A stretch of DNA of 64,000 nucleotides from Aphis gossypii (GCF_020184175.1 NC_065531.1:69968604-70032603), one strand, 5' to 3'. Counted from the first letter of the stretch, positions 11,463 through 26,665 are shown. The notes: a model not told the origin generated them from the sequence alone. A program made the numbers and translations.

Positions 11463-14400
11463 CTGCAAACCTTGCTTAACCATATAGTACGAGATAAGGA
11501 ATTTTTGGTAATAACTGAAATGCAGTGTTTTCGATGAATCTGGTTGTATATAGTATACCAATAAATTCAGGAAAATTCAACATTTATAGAACGACTGATT
11601 ATGGGATCCTACAAACTAAAACGGTCTCCATTATGTGAGTATGTAATTATAAATACTATATATTCAAATTGTTTACTTTATTAATTATTTTATAAATTTC
11701 CTTTTTTATGTAACAAAAAATGATGTGTGTTAATTTTTATTGTGAATTGAAAACGAAATTGTATAACAATGAGAGCCTTAAAACTTATTCAAACTTTATA
11801 TGACCACAGTTGTAGAAACTGAAATACAACTGTGGTTCCTATAAATGCAGATGTATGATAATTAATAAGAAAACATATTTTGAAAGTCATTTTTATTTTT
11901 TAAATTTATTTATTCCAAAACCCAAAATATGTGCATTTAATTACATAATTGAATAAACAATTCGTTTCTTTAACAAACAACTGCAGACTGTAAAGCCGCA
12001 AGTGGTGCACTTGCATATATACCTTGCATCACCCGTGCGCACAACTATCACAGCTACCTCTCGTACTTAAGTCGTAATGTCGTATAATATAAGATTCATA
12101 GAATATCTCTATAGGTATACGGCCGTTATTTACAGATTATTGTATAGTTGAACACAATACGTACAATATGTTTTAATATGTGATTAATGTATTGATGGAA
12201 AACGTTTTCTTTATTAATTTTTTTATAATATTATGCATCGATAAATAATATATAACTGTGAATGTATGAATAATGCAGTGTTCATGCGATGATAGTAAAC
12301 ATTGTGCAGTTATTTTTTTCAAAATTTCTGTGTGTATAAGTATGATAGGAAGCAATAATACAGTAGCACGGGAACGTGAACATTTTGAATGTATAAGAAC
12401 GGTTCTGAAAACTTATTTCTAAGTTAAATGCATTCAAGTATTTTTCGTGTAGGTATATCTATATCAAAAAACTTTACATAACAATCACTGATGCGTCATA
12501 AACTGTTTTCGGCGTGATAATAATTAGGTATACACAATGATACATTTTCGCGAGATATTTGTACGTATAAAGTCTATATAATATACAGGTCGTATTCGTC
12601 TATGAATACAATAGTCTATATAAATGAGTTATATGTATGAGACATTGAGACATACATTATAATATTAATAGCATACTTAAATATTATGCGATGTGTTTCG
12701 ATGATGAAAATTCAATATTTATATGACATATTATTATGTATAAAATATTATATTGTAATAATATAAACATAAAAATACGTTATATAGCGTATGGATTTCG
12801 TGCGCACGAGGTGAGTGTATTCGTGTATTTATAATTGTATAATGTGTAGTACGCGGTTTGAAATCGGATAAAATCTCATTTTACCAAAGGTGTAGAATTT
12901 CACCGGACCTCCTGTATACGATGACGCCCGCAGTACCTATATAGGTGCTTGTTTTATGTATATATTCCTACTTGCAAGAGTTACGCGCGCGTGTAACTAT
13001 AAAATTAATTACTATTCGCGGTCGGCCCGACCCGTCGACAATACGCATATAATAATATACGTGTACTGCGGGTATATAATATAATGCGCTATACCTACTA
13101 ATCGAGCACGCCCTGCAGCAGATATTATGTATATATATACCTGTACAGGTATATCGGTATATAATATTTATGATAGAAACAAAGACGATCAGATATACGC
13201 GCTTATTATGTATAGGTAACTATACATATTTATGCATGCGCTTAGGTCTCTGTACATATGTATATTATAATGTGTGTGTGTGTGTAGATGATATAGGTGT
13301 ACATTTAAATAAGGTTTATAATCATTAAAAGGTACTAAGATTTAAAAAAAAAAAACGAAAAAAATCATGTGTTCTCTATTATATGGTCTAGGTATAATAT
13401 ATAATATAAGTAAAAAAATATTGTTTATATAAGCTTTCATAATCGTCCGTTCTTGATGATATCGTGATATGGCCGTTTATATTTGCAGTACTATCATGGG
13501 TCATGCCACTGATCGCATTACGGTCTTGTTTTTTGCTGCATAGTTTAAATCGAGTTTGAAGATCAATGAATTTGGTAAACGAAGTCAAACAATGTTAGTC
13601 CTGTATCTAAAACCGTTTAACAAAAATAGTTCAGACATGCAATATAATAATATACCCGTAAATATTATATTCGACTATACGAAAACACTTATAAACACTT
13701 ATTTACTGATTACTTATTAGTAATACTCGCCCTATAAATAAATTATCTATACGTAGTTTCATATACTATATCCATGATATTCATGTACATACGCGTTTAT
13801 TAAATTTATTCGTTAAATAAAAAACATTTTCGAATTATTTTTTATTTTTTTTTTTTTAAGAAGAAAACCATTAATTATTAACGAAACTCGATCCCAAATG
13901 TATGGTGCGCTCGAGCACCCGGACCCGACTACATGGCGCCTATGCATGTGTAATATATACATATTATATATACCTACATACGAGTGGAATATATTATAAT
14001 ATGTATATATGTGTAACACACACGCACACGACTCGCAATTATATTATATATATATATACATTATGCGCCGACCGGTACAGGTGAAACAATGTATATAAAC
14101 ACATTATATATAGGAAAAGATAAGTCTGGTGTAGAGGGGTTACGCTCGGCGGTGCGCAGGGTGGTATGGTTGTAATGAGGGTGCGTAATGCAAACTGTCG
14201 CGACCAGGACAGTGCTTTTAGGTACATATTATGATGTGTATAATATATTATTTTACAGACCGCGCGCTAGAGAGGGAGCAGACTTTGTTGTTTAGGGTTG
14301 CCGCCGTCGTTACCCTTCTGCAGTACGAGTGTGGCGTACGTGTATAATTAAAATCCTATACTACACTCGGGGGCTGCTTAAATGCGTGCACGTGATGTAT

Positions 14401-16200
14401 ACATATATGTATAGGTTTGCGACTATTGCAGTTATATATATATATGTATCTGTATAGGGGTGCAGAAACGCAACCGCTTTTCCCCGCACATTACCTTATT
14501 ATATATAGCTGGTATTATTGTATGTACGCGCACTTGCATGGTTACAAAAACTAAATTGGTAATGTACAATGTTATTAACGTATTCGCGCGTGCAGGAATC
14601 GACGTGCTATATTCGACAAAACCACAATAATATAATATAGGTACTATAATATTACGATATGAATAATAATATTGTCATTATATTCGTCGCGAGATCATAA
14701 CGATAAAACGCCATTATAGTAGTATAATACACGTGCACCTACGTCCTATATACATCAGTACATTATAAGCTTATAATATTATGATACTTATACCGTCGTA
14801 ATTGGTATATGTAATGCATATAGGGTATACGTTTATAAGTTTATAACTATACATAAGAAATTTTTGGACTTTTATGGTGGCTAAATTGTGATAAAACTGT
14901 ATGATGGGTATAATTATATTAATTATATATCCTATATTCACTTCATTAATTCGTTTCGATCGCGGTTTAGATTGTAATAAAGTAAACTTTTTTTATGTTT
15001 CCACTTGCTTTGCTTTTTTCCCCATCATAAACGTACTTCTTTGCTATACTTTTAGAATAGTTTTATGAAAATGTCATAAATTTCTCTAATAATTGTGTTA
15101 CATAATATAATATTATCTCGGTATTTTCCGGTCTACTATTTTATTGATTGAAATATGTGAAATTGTTAGGTTTTATTGTCGAAATTAATTGTCCGTCATT
15201 GAGAATAAAATGTAGTTATAGTATATTATAGATGGGTGATAAAATATTAAAATAGTTTATAGCGTCATAGGAATACAGATTATATAGTTTTATCAGTGTT
15301 AACTATTAATAAAACAAAAAAATTAAATTATAAAAAATATTTTCTATCATAGTTTAATTATTTTTCCTTTTTTTTTTGATAATTAAAAATTCTTTTTTGA
15401 CCGTTTATTTTGTTACAACATTTAGGTATAGGGTCGTTATAGCGAGTTATGTAGTGCGAGTGTTAAACGATCAAACCAAACTCGAGTACGTATTTATTAA
15501 TTTATTATATAAGGCAAATAAAAAAGACACACGCAAGTTTAATAGATATATATGAAGTACCGAAGCGTTAATGTGTAAATATACAATTATCACACTATAA
15601 AATATTGTTGACCGTGTGAGACTGCACGTGTATGTGTACGTGATAACCTATACTTATATCTACAACGAGTGTACATTACATTACGTACATATTAGGTATA
15701 TAAAATAAAAAACAGAGACTGCAGTTATAGGTGACTAGGATTTATGTTCCAATACGGTAATTAATCATGTATAAATTTTTTTCCAAAACACCACTAAAAA
15801 TAAATTCGCATTGTCCGTTCAGTGGTGCAGTATATTAGAACCACGGAAACCAAACACTATAGTTTTTATAGTACAATATATTGCAGACATTATATTATAA
15901 CAATACCTATATTGAAACTATCCGGTCGTCATCGTTTCGAGAAATGATGTATATAGTGTATAGTGTAATGGAACGAATTCGATAATATTATGATTATTAA
16001 AATTTAACATTTAATAAAAAAAAAACGGTCGTTCGTTCCGCTAAGATTCCCGACAATATATTTTTTATGTTTTGGCACGGCGTATATTAGCGTTGTATAA
16101 CATTATGTATACTATTACATTTATAAATATGCGTTGAATAAAATATCACTCGAATAACTGTTTTTAGACGCCGCGTTAAATAAATTGTTTACTCAAGGCG
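11463..16200. other. Intergenic or intronic DNA with microsatellites
   Basis: Mostly AT-rich DNA with (TG)n at about 13270-13286 and abundant TATATA runs. A GC-richer patch at 14130-14350 has no convincing coding frame. A weak Cys-rich minus-strand open segment at about 11945-12063 (KCTTCGFTVCSC) has no clear start or splice signal. Confidence 0.5.
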
Positions 16201-17160
16201 TGCGCGATCGTCGTTAATAATTATTATTCGTGTCGATAAAAAGATTTAATCTGTTCCGGACGGCGCGCGGCGGCGGCGTGAAAAAAACCGTGTGTATATA
16301 CGCGTATAGGCACCTATGTATAATAATATGTATGTAATACGCTCTTCTCGAGTACCTCTCTCTGTATACTTCTCGATTTAAATAGCTGCGGAACGTAAAC
16401 AACGCATATATATTCCTTTTGCCGCCAGTCGCCGCCCGTACAATAATAATATAATATATACGTAGTATATATACCTAATACGAGTGTACGACGTTTACGT
16501 GCGTCGTCGTGACGATGATGTATTTATCGTCGTCGTAATTTATATTATTACTATATAATATAATAATGTGTGTATATTATAATATATGCAACAGATGCGG
16601 CGGCGGCGGTAACGAACGAGCCAGTGTAATATATTATCATCATCTCGCCGTGCTCCGTCGTCTGGACCGCGCGAGTACAAGTGGGCCGTCGCGGATTCGA
16701 GTGCGCGGTGTATTATATTATAATATTATATGCTATTCGCACGCGAGCACGTCGATTTGAGCCGCGGTTATCATATTATATTATAAATATTATACGACGA
16801 CTTATCCCCTCGCCGACTGCGGAGTTGTTCGCGTGGCAAATTAAATAATGCCAACGCATAAACCTCGTCTGGAACTGCTCCGATAAATATAGACTATACG
16901 CACGTTTTTTAACGCGTTCGTTTTGGACCGCAGTTTTGACCGATTACGAGCTTTAAAACGATGACTTATGATATATTATAAGTAAGATTATGAACTTTTA
17001 TTTTCCGTTACCGCTGCAATGTCTGCAACACGCTGTGTACCCATACGATTTTTTAGCGACTCGACAAATCGCATCCGGTCCTCTTTGAAATGATGCAAAA
17101 TATAAAAAACGATCTTCGAGTTGCACCATGCTCGGTCGAATATATAGTTATACATTTTTA
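16200..17160. other. CpG-richer island within AT-rich DNA
   Basis: The stretch is enriched in CG dinucleotides (GGCGCGCGGCGGCGG near 16260, GCGGCGGCGG near 16600, GTCGTCGT near 16500) compared with its flanks. Islands like this often mark promoters and first exons in insects, but no first coding exon can be named. A 55-codon minus-strand ORF at its right edge is listed separately. Confidence 0.35.
16988..17155 (-). CDS. 55-aa ORF, unknown, protein-like composition
   Basis: ATG-initiated minus-strand frame beginning MYNYIFDRAWCNSK, with RMRFVESLKNRM and QRVADIAAVT, ending ENKSS before TAA. The composition is balanced and the frame is much less AT-biased than neighbouring DNA. It lacks a signal peptide and recognisable domain. 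It could be a real small gene, a terminal exon or a decayed transposon ORF. One ORF of this length is not significant by itself. Confidence 0.22.
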   Translation of the reverse strand: MYNYIFDRAWCNSKIVFYILHHFKEDRMRFVESLKNRMGTQRVADIAAVTENKSS

Positions 17161-18876
17161 GCTATATATACATTTCTAACTACCAGATTTCAGAATCACA
17201 AGTACAATGTACTCGGCTCGATAATACGCGCGCACTGCACACACACTCACAGACACAATGCCAATAAATAACAACACGACACTTAATAATAATAATTGTA
17301 ATTTTTAATTTTTAAAGGCGTAATATATTATTATATTACAATAATTATTTCGACGCATATCTATAATGATATATCATAATTCGCTGCAACGGTGCAGCAT
17401 ACCGGCAATATGATAATACTGATAATAGTATAATAATGATTATTATTGTCTATTTACCGTACTGTATTTGTGCAATATAATGTTAAATTATTATCGTGCT
17501 GTGCCGCCGTATATGAGTGTACCTACGGGTTACCAGTGCGGTTAATGAAACTGCTTTCGTCGCAGTAATTTCAGTTTAGCGTTTATTATATACTCGAATG
17601 CTGCGCCCGCAGTGCATAATGCAACAGTATAATAATATCGTTTAGTGCACACTACGTATATTACTGGGTGTCTGTACGCTACATTTCGCATTGAGTGCAC
17701 CTGATCAAATCGTTCCCGCAGCGCGTATGATATATATATTACGTAAATATAATCGCTGCCCGTGCGGAGGGGTCGTTATTCGCAATAAATTCTGTTTTCA
17801 CGCAACAATATATTATAAAACACTAAAGCCGCGTCAATGATATAATTTTACCACGGACTTTAATAGTCAGTGGTTTTAAAATATATATATATGCTTAAAA
17901 TTATGATTTCAGGCGAGCTGTACGGCGACCGACAAACGGTCGCGTGTCGCAATGATAATCGCGGACTATCGCAGACGTATATATAGACGTACACGACGTA
18001 CACGTTATCGTAATATTTAATCATAATATATTATTATTTACCATATTATATCGTATCGTATCGTGGTCGAAAATACAAAATAAAATAAAGTATAATATAG
18101 TATACCTATCCATTATTACATAATATTTATTTTGGATTAAGTACAGTTTAAGAAAATAATATATTCACTAAAGTTTTAAAAGAATATAGTGAAAGTTTAC
18201 TATAGGTGCCCAAAACTTAAAATTTATCTCCAAAGCGAAAGAGAAGGGCAGTCCTTAGGGATACTGCGCTTAAATAGTTATTATATATTTTACGCAATTA
18301 TCTGTTATAAAATGGAGCTTAACTACATTAAATTTATAGGTAATGATTCATATTATTATTATATTATTTATATACTTAATTAATTACATTATTAATTGAC
18401 ACGATTACAGATGGAAACTCGTTTTGAAGAAATTAAAGCCATTTCGAACACACCCAAATTAAATAATACGTCATATGAATTCAAGGTTTTAATAACCGAC
18501 CTTATACTGTTTATCATCACAACAGAAGAAACGATTTGAGTAAAAACATTTCAAAAAAGTATATAACCTTTAAACGCAATTAGAGCTTTATGAATGTAAA
18601 AATTATTTAAAACTTCATTTAAAATAATAATTCCAATTAAAGTATTTGGATGTAGACTTTCATATTTGTATGGTTAACATTAGTCGAAAATCACATTATG
18701 CCAGACTGTAAATGATACACAACTGCAGGTTGTTATTAAAGTTAGTTTCATTGTAGTTTTAATCAAAACGAAACGAAAATTCTTGGATGTAAGTACCCAG
18801 CAGAAAGAAAATTAAAAAAACTAAGAAACTTCTGATAACCACTGTACTGTAACTTTTTTAAATTTTATTGCATATT
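17161..18876. other. Intergenic DNA, one weak exon candidate
   Basis: AT-rich DNA. A segment at about 17914-17985, after TATGATTTCAG, reads ELYGDRQTVACRNDNRGL and then a stop, and might be a short terminal exon on the plus strand. Nothing else is supported. Confidence 0.35.
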
Positions 18877-19987
18877 AAAAACGATTCTTAGCGAAGACGG
18901 TTTAATTTATACAACTATAAGGTTATAATACTTTTTATGCGTAGTACGGTATAAATGGCCGGCTTAAAATTAATCTAAATATCTTAAAAATAATGACATT
19001 ACGCGCATACAGTAATAATATACAATTATATTCAAATTACAAGCTTATTCAAGTCCCCTATAATTATTTTTATTGGACATCATATTATTGTTCTATAAAT
19101 ATTTTGACCTAACTAACCTAAAGTTATCATTGTCATTCATTGTTCTATTGTTATCATGATTTCGAATACCATCACAATGCTGCAGATTGATAATCCTAGG
19201 ATGGCCAACTTGAAACTTCTCTTCCTTTTTTGTCATCATAAATAACTTAGCAATAAGTAATATAATAATACATACATTTATCGTATGCAGAGCATTATTG
19301 AGTATAATTACGTATCATATAGAGAGACAACATTTACGAACAAAGTTTGTAAGAAAACCTTTAGTTTCTCCCTTTTAAAATAAAACATAAGATCATTAAT
19401 ATTTCCAGGCCATTAAAAATACTACTTATCTTAATTCTTAAGGTTTATTTATTTATATCGACAAATTATATAAATAATGTGGTTTATTATTGGAAAAGTA
19501 TGAAATATAATTTTATGTTAGTATAAGCGTTCAACATGGAATGTGTGTTGAAAACTTGTCATTCGATCTGCTTGTTTTTACCTCTCAAAAAAATACTTAT
19601 GTTGCTAGAAGGTTAGACAAACCTAAGAACATTGCATTTTTTTGTTTTACAAATTCTTTACGACCCTCAAATATAAAACATATTGATATTGAAAAAAAAT
19701 TAATTATGGGGTTATTCGTTTTTGAATTGCAAAAAAAAAAAAAAATACGAAAATTGATTTGACAAAAAACTAAATTGGTAAAAATTCTCGTTTTTCCCTA
19801 TTATTAAAAAGATTATTGGGGATTTTATACTTTCAACCTCTCAAAATGTCAACAATATATTCAGTTTGCTATCAGAAAAGATATTGAGGTTGAAAATCTA
19901 AGTTCGACTGGTATGAAATCAATTTTATAATTAAAAAAAAAATATATGATCATTGTAAAATCAATACATATATTACTGAATCTAAAA
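18877..19987 (-). mobile_element. 1.1-kb element of the GATTCTGAACGAAG family
   Basis: The left boundary AAAACGATTCTTAGCGAAG (18877-18895) and the right boundary, a CATTGTAAAATCAATACAT subterminal block then GAATCTAAAA (19978-19987), match the two ends of the 9159-9549 element in opposite orientation. The interior (poly-A and poly-T rich, no conserved ORF) is longer than in that copy. Ends are diverged, so the boundaries are approximate. Confidence 0.45.
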
Positions 19988-22900
19988 TAAAATATAGCAT
20001 ATTAATAAATATGTAATATATATCTACATTCTACATACTATTATAGTATTATGTATATCATCATTTATAATTATATAATATTATAATGAAACAAATAGGT
20101 TATTTTTATATGGATATAATTTGATTTTCGTTCAAATATTATTTTTTAGTTTTTATACCTTAGTAACATTTTTATAATAAGATACACTTTACGCATTATA
20201 ATTTTTTTTATGATTCGTATAGTATTAGCGGCGGTACGCCCGCGCTCGATGATTCGACCTATAATAATTAAAATATTTTTTAATCATTTACGTATTACTA
20301 TGGTAACTATTATTGAATACACTTGCCTGTATTCTGTGTGTATATATATATATTATAATATTTACATACATTTATAATTTTTTGGTAGGTATATAATGAT
20401 TATTCACTAAATACCTATACCTATTATATTGTAGGCGTTTAACTATTGATTATATTATATTCAGTTCATTATTATATATTTATATACGTAATATACCTAT
20501 ATATATATATCGTACACGTATATAAAATATATGTATATAATATAACATAATATATAATAACCTAGGTACCGTACACTATATAATCTATTAATAAAATAAT
20601 TAAATTGATGATATACAACGCTTAGAAATTATAATATTTTAGTATGTATATAATATAATCTTGAGTCTTGACTTAACAATTTTTTTACAACTAAATTTAT
20701 TTTACTTTGTATATAACTTGTATAAACCTGCAGCTATTAAACTTTTTTCCGTTAAATTGTTTTTTTTTGCGTTTGTGCATAATTTTCCTCTCCGTTTCGT
20801 TTTAATAATATTATGTATTTATCCGTAAAAAATATGTAATTCGTAATCAATTAGTTTAAATGCATAAATAAAACATGCATATTTTTGTATTTTTTTTTTT
20901 ACAGGCGATTGAAGTTAGGTCATGACTCACAATGTCACGAAAATTTAACGCTATATAGACGTGCCTATTCGTAATTACGATTGAATTTTAATAGCTGATA
21001 TTTTTTATTGTTAATTCTGTACTTGCGAGAGATCAGATAGGTATATAGGTAGTAAATGGTTTGTAAAAAAAAACTGAAAATGTTTTTAATTTGCATAAAT
21101 TAAATAAACCTCTACCATAGTCGTTAAATTGAGACTTGTGAGGATGTGAGCGCGGATGATGTGTTCAGTTCAAGTTTCTCCGAATAATTTTGTTTTAATT
21201 AAATTCACTTCATTGTCTTTGAGAACTCTCATTTTTAACGTACCCATAAGTAAATTGTTGTGACTCTTTACTATACCAATTGATTCTTTTCCAATTAATA
21301 ATTACATATAATATTACGGAATACAATATTATTATACGAATACATCATTACGTGCAACGCTATATTATGTATTATACTGTATTCCATTTTATATTTATAA
21401 GTCTGTTATGTGTTTTACAAAAACCTTAAGGTTAGGGAAATCAGTAATGCGTTCTTGAATTATTTTTGACCACATAAAATTACTATATCTTGATTTAGTT
21501 AAGTTCTGAAATGTCTTTTTATACACGCGAGTTATATATGTATGTATATCAACATTCAATATATATTATACATTTATACACGGCGGAGAAATACAGTTAC
21601 TTTTTTGTCTCTCTATTATGTAAGTGATGATATTCTATTATACTTAAAGTGACAATGATATAAGTACCTATATATGACATCATCATGAGCGTGAATGAAC
21701 CATACAGATTATGGACTTTTTTATTTCTTACGCATATAGTGGATTAATTTTGATGTACAATTATTTGAACAGCACCCTTAATAGCCTTCTTATAAATATT
21801 TATGTATATAAATAATATTTTGAAAATTAATCAGCAAATGTACCATATGTATAGATTTTACGCCATTTTAAAATATACTTACGCCCCATCATGCACTGTA
21901 CGTGGATGTGATAGTTTTTACAGTGTGTCAACTGTCAACTCCCTTAACGATATCTTAGTTTTATTTATATACACTCAACACAATATATTTTTTTAATAAT
22001 AATGAACGTTTGACATACCAAATCAAACTTTCGAATAATATATACCTACTTATAATATATATTATATATAGTTATATACTGTGTATTTATTTACATATAA
22101 TACATGCAATATGCGTATATATTATTCGACTTTCTATCATGCGACCAATGACTTGTGTAATCATTAATGTTTTTTGATGGTATTGGTCAAAATAATAACT
22201 CGACGAGTCTGTTCAACAAGTAACCATCATTCATCATGTCGTCCTGTCAGCCATTGCCATACATAAAAACCATTCTTTCTTTTATATACTGCAGACTCAA
22301 CGAACCACCACAATGATCCGACGTATTCCTTGGAACTACCTTTGTACAAACTTGTAACTTTTGTTATACCTAACTGCAGGTAAATATAAGAAACATAAGG
22401 TGTATAAGACGAAATATGAAATGTAAAATAAAAATAAAAAATTAGTATAATATATTAATATTGTAGGGAAGTTCTTGAGAAATAAATTTTAAGCCACTCA
22501 CCATTATATGTTTCGTTTTCTGTATATTAATACGTAGTAATAACATAACGTTTGTTACGCATTACCTATACAATAATTGAATAATATTATATATATATAT
22601 ACAGACACGGCGTAGTCTAAAGTCGGCTTTAAGCTTTAAATGCGATTACTGAAAATTGATCGAAACTCAAAGAGGGGCAAAGTCGGTATAATATATATTA
22701 TATTACATAGTATTACAAACACGCGTAGGCCTAGGCACATATAATATTTGTACTTTTCTATATAATTACGAAGGCGATATCGCGTGTGACTCTTTGAAAA
22801 TAATACACATATAATTTTAGGTACTATTACTGTGCACGAACCTATACTTACGAGGTTTCCTGGTGCAAAACATCTCGAGCGAAACTAAAACCTCGTGTAT

Positions 22901-25334
22901 ACCCTATACTCTTGACGAGGGGTGTAACTGTGTATAAGCACACACGCACCGTATAATTTATGTATTTAATGTATTTATTTATTTGTTAATTAATTAATGC
23001 CCATATGGGAAATTACACAAGTACAATATAAATAACAATGAATATAATAATATTCAATATGTTATGATGACAACAGTTTAGATTTATAATAATACATTCT
23101 GATTTAAAATAATAATAGCCATTGCGATATTGGTGGACATTGACTATATACCTACTATCATATGTATGGATGACTGACTCGAAGGGTCAATGGGGATGAT
23201 TATGACTATAAGGTATAAAACACGTATAAGAGGGTGATAAATGAAGCTACGGGGTGGGTGGATACATTAATCTATACTGTCAATAATTTTCCGGGAAACG
23301 TTAAGCTGGCTGCATTAACTTTTTGATAGGGTAGCTATAATAATCCTATATAATGCGTGTAAGTCAGCAGTGTATAGCCATGTAATGATGAATGAATGAT
23401 ATTGAGAAGTAAGAACGAGACATAGGAAACGCTATTGTACCTACCTATATTTATATATGTTTTATATAAGGGTTTCATACATTTAGTATAGTATATATAT
23501 ACATAAATATTAAATCTAAATTAAAACACCCCCCCCCTTAAAAAAATTCTTGCAGGTTACACACTTATAAATAGTAAAACAACGATTATATATAGATATG
23601 AGAACTTCTTCGTGTACACGCATCATCATCGTCAGCGCGTCGAATGGCGATGTGCCACATAATGATTTGAACGGATATATATATTATACGAATACATAAA
23701 AAAAAAAATGTAACCATGTATTCGGTTCCGACGAACTGGAATGAAAAAAAAATTAATTTAAGTAGGTAGATAGGCATGATACTATCATTATATCTATATA
23801 TTATATAGGTACGAAGAAACCCGTTCGAACGTCGTCGTCGTCGTCGTCGGTGACGGCGGCGGCGGTGGTCCGAAACGAGAGGTACCTACCTAGTCGTTAA
23901 ACTCGGTAAAAAAAAAATAATAATAAAAAAAAAAACGTGAGACGTGCCTTCTATTCTATATTATTATTATAATAATATAATATATTACAATTAACGTTTA
24001 GGTCGTTGCGCGCGTAGATTCGGGTATCTCTGCAGCGTAACGAGACTATTATCTGTAGCACGTTCGTTATTATATTGCTGTATAATATAACATCATAATA
24101 TTATAATCTTTTCGAAAAGTAAACCCGACGTGGATGAATAAATTAGTGCTTTTTATGCGTTTCGAAATATATACATACGAGATACGATGGAGACTCGGCT
24201 CGGCGCGCCGAAGAATATAAAAATATAATAAATCGAATGGATCCAGTCGGTGGTCGTGAGGCGTGGGCTGCGTGGGGTTTATACATATAATGATAATAAT
24301 GTACGCATAACACACACACACACACATACAAAAATACACATATTATATAATATAGTATACACACACATACACACATATATATAATAATACAATATTATTA
24401 TTATTTTTCCGAGAAACACCGCTTCGATACAGCCGGCTGCAAAGTATGTGTGTGTGTGCATTGTACTCGAATATAATATTACTATATATATATATGATGT
24501 ACGTGCGTGGGCCGCTGCCGGGAAAGGTGTTTTTATAAGTATTATTCGTCGACAGCGTCATATATATATTATATATTATAACATTGTAGCGATTTCTGAT
24601 TATTATTTTTCTTTTTATGTTCCCATTGAAATAAATAATAATAATATATATTATATATGAAAAAAAAAGCAGCTCTGAGTGTGCACCGGCTCTCGAGTCG
24701 TCGTGACTCGGCGGAGATATAATATATACGCGCGCGGCGTGTACATATAGATCGTATTTATGCGTACAAATCGAGAATATTACGTACGTCGTCATCGCGA
24801 TAACCGCGCACCACACATGGCGCACCGCTCGTACGTCGGGATATTACATATATTTGTAGAGGGTGAAAAACTGATTTATATAAACTATTATATAAATGCG
24901 TGCACGTGAAAAGCTGTCGCAACATATTATGTAATTATAATAACTGATCGTGGATAAAAAAAAAAGAAACGTCAATCGTTCAATTTGTCAATGTCCCTGT
25001 AACGTGACGTTCCGGGATGACGACATAATAATAATTCATCTGTCGACGAAAAAAAATGTTTTTTTTGGCGCAGGAAATGACACAAGTCCTGATTTATGTA
25101 ATACAATATAATATGTTATATCATTTTCCCCATTCGCTTCGTGTCTGCAGTATCTCGTATAGCGGTCTGAATGTTTCGTTTAATATTCTACTGATAATTA
25201 TTTCATCGAAAAAATATTGTAAAGGGGTAGCAGGTACCTATATACTCCGTTATTATATAATAGAACCTATGTACATAATATTATATATTTTATAGCTAGT
25301 TAAAAATGCAGTTTAAATGTGTCCTGATACCGCG
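19988..25334. other. Long intergenic or intronic stretch
   Basis: AT-rich DNA with microsatellites: (GTC)6 then (CGG)4 at about 23831-23866, (CA)n at 24310-24326 and numerous TATA runs. The 160-codon minus-strand frame at 24343-24825 and its neighbours are low-complexity Tyr/Ile/Asn translations of ATAT DNA. GC-richer patches at 23830-23880 and 24660-24840 have no clear exon. Confidence 0.5.
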
Positions 25335-25513
25335 GTGGCACCCAGAGCCGTGTCAAGTAATTCAGCGCCCTGGGGCAAAATTTCATTTGAGACTACAGGT
25401 GGCATATTAAGCGCAAATAAAGGCGCTCCTTACTTTTACAAAATTACAAAATTAAGGCGCCCGGGGGAAATTGCCCCCTTTGCCCCTCCCCTTAACACAA
25501 CTCTGGTGGCACT
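25335..25513 (+). mobile_element. hAT-type MITE with 8-bp target duplication
   Basis: The element proper is 25343-25505 (163 bp). Its left end CAGAGCCGTGTCAAG pairs imperfectly with the right end CTTAACACAACTCTG. Flanks GTGGCACC (25335-25342) and GTGGCACT (25506-25513) agree at 7 of 8 positions, as expected for an 8-bp target-site duplication. An 8-bp TSD with CAGAG-type termini is characteristic of the hAT superfamily. The interior is GC-rich and non-coding. The open frame across it is an artefact. Confidence 0.75.
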
Positions 25514-26550
25514 GTGAGAGTAGTTTTTAAATTCATAATTATATGTATAGTATAATTAACAATTTTCAAGATAGATAAGTGTATATTATATATAATTATA
25601 TGATTATAATGTTAACAAAATATCAACAATTATAAATTATAAAAAATATTATTTAAGAGCTTCATTTTTTTTCAATCATAACAAATGTATTTTAGAATAA
25701 TAATTTATGATTACTTAAAATAAACATTGTGTAAATAGTTATTAGGTACATTATAACAAGAGAAAAAGTAATAGAAAATAGTAATGCCATATAGCTTGAA
25801 TTCAGTATAATTTACAAATTAATGTAACTATTTGTTTTGGTAATATTTTTTTAAGTATTGTTATAATGAATATTGTATTTTGATGAATTTTAATCAATAA
25901 CAGTCTCTACATTTCTAGTAAATTTTGAACTAACTAAGTAGAATAGTTTAAACCAACTTGAGAAATAATATGTTTTTGTACAAATACAATTTTAAAAATT
26001 CCCTTTTAATTTAAAAAATTCACATTGTTAAGATGCGTCATAAACTCATAACTTTTGTTTTAATATTTTGGAAATGGAACAGTCATTTCATGACAAACGA
26101 TAAACACATAGAGTAGCATGGATTATCATAAAACATTGATATACAGTAACCGATGGTCTCGACGCTCTATGTAAGAAGACGTAATAGACGTATAAAACAG
26201 TGAGCTACCGATGAACCGAATGATACGTCGACTTATAAGTTTTTAGTATGGGGTAAAAAGACTTAATATGACTTAATATTATTATTTAATATGTATACGT
26301 CGTAAAAAATACATAAGCCATAGTTGATTTAATAAAATGGTAAAATATTATGTCTCGAAAATAATTTAAATTTTTAAATTTTTGGAGGTTATATTCTTAA
26401 TTTTAATGTTTAATATATTTTACTCATTCATTTCATTTCCATAAATATTATTTTCCTTCACCTTAGAAACAGTATATTATTTTAAATTTTGAACTTAAAA
26501 TTTGACCTTTCACAGTTAACAAAAATAAAAATTATATTTTCTTGATAAGT
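25514..26550. other. AT-rich spacer
   Basis: No coding segment, inverted repeat or motif of note was seen. Confidence 0.55.
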
Positions 26551-26556
26551 TTTATT
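26551..26556 (-). promoter_or_regulatory. Polyadenylation signal for the 26666 gene
   Basis: On the minus strand this is AATAAA, about 110 bp beyond the TAG stop of the gag-like ORF, so that ORF may be transcribed independently. Confidence 0.4.
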
Positions 26557-26665
26557 TATATAACAATTTACAATAAAGATAAGAAAAAAAAAAGAAAACA
26601 TTTTTTAAAGAAAGAAACATAAAGATAAAGATAAACATAAAGACTAAGACTAAGGTCTGAATATA

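Noticed and set aside
24343..24825. 160-codon minus-strand open frame
   Set aside because: Its translation is mostly Tyr, Ile and Asn from ATAT and ACAC repeats, with no protein-like pattern; overlapping frames are open for the same reason.
25317..25517. 66-codon plus-strand frame
   Set aside because: It spans the non-coding interior of the hAT MITE.
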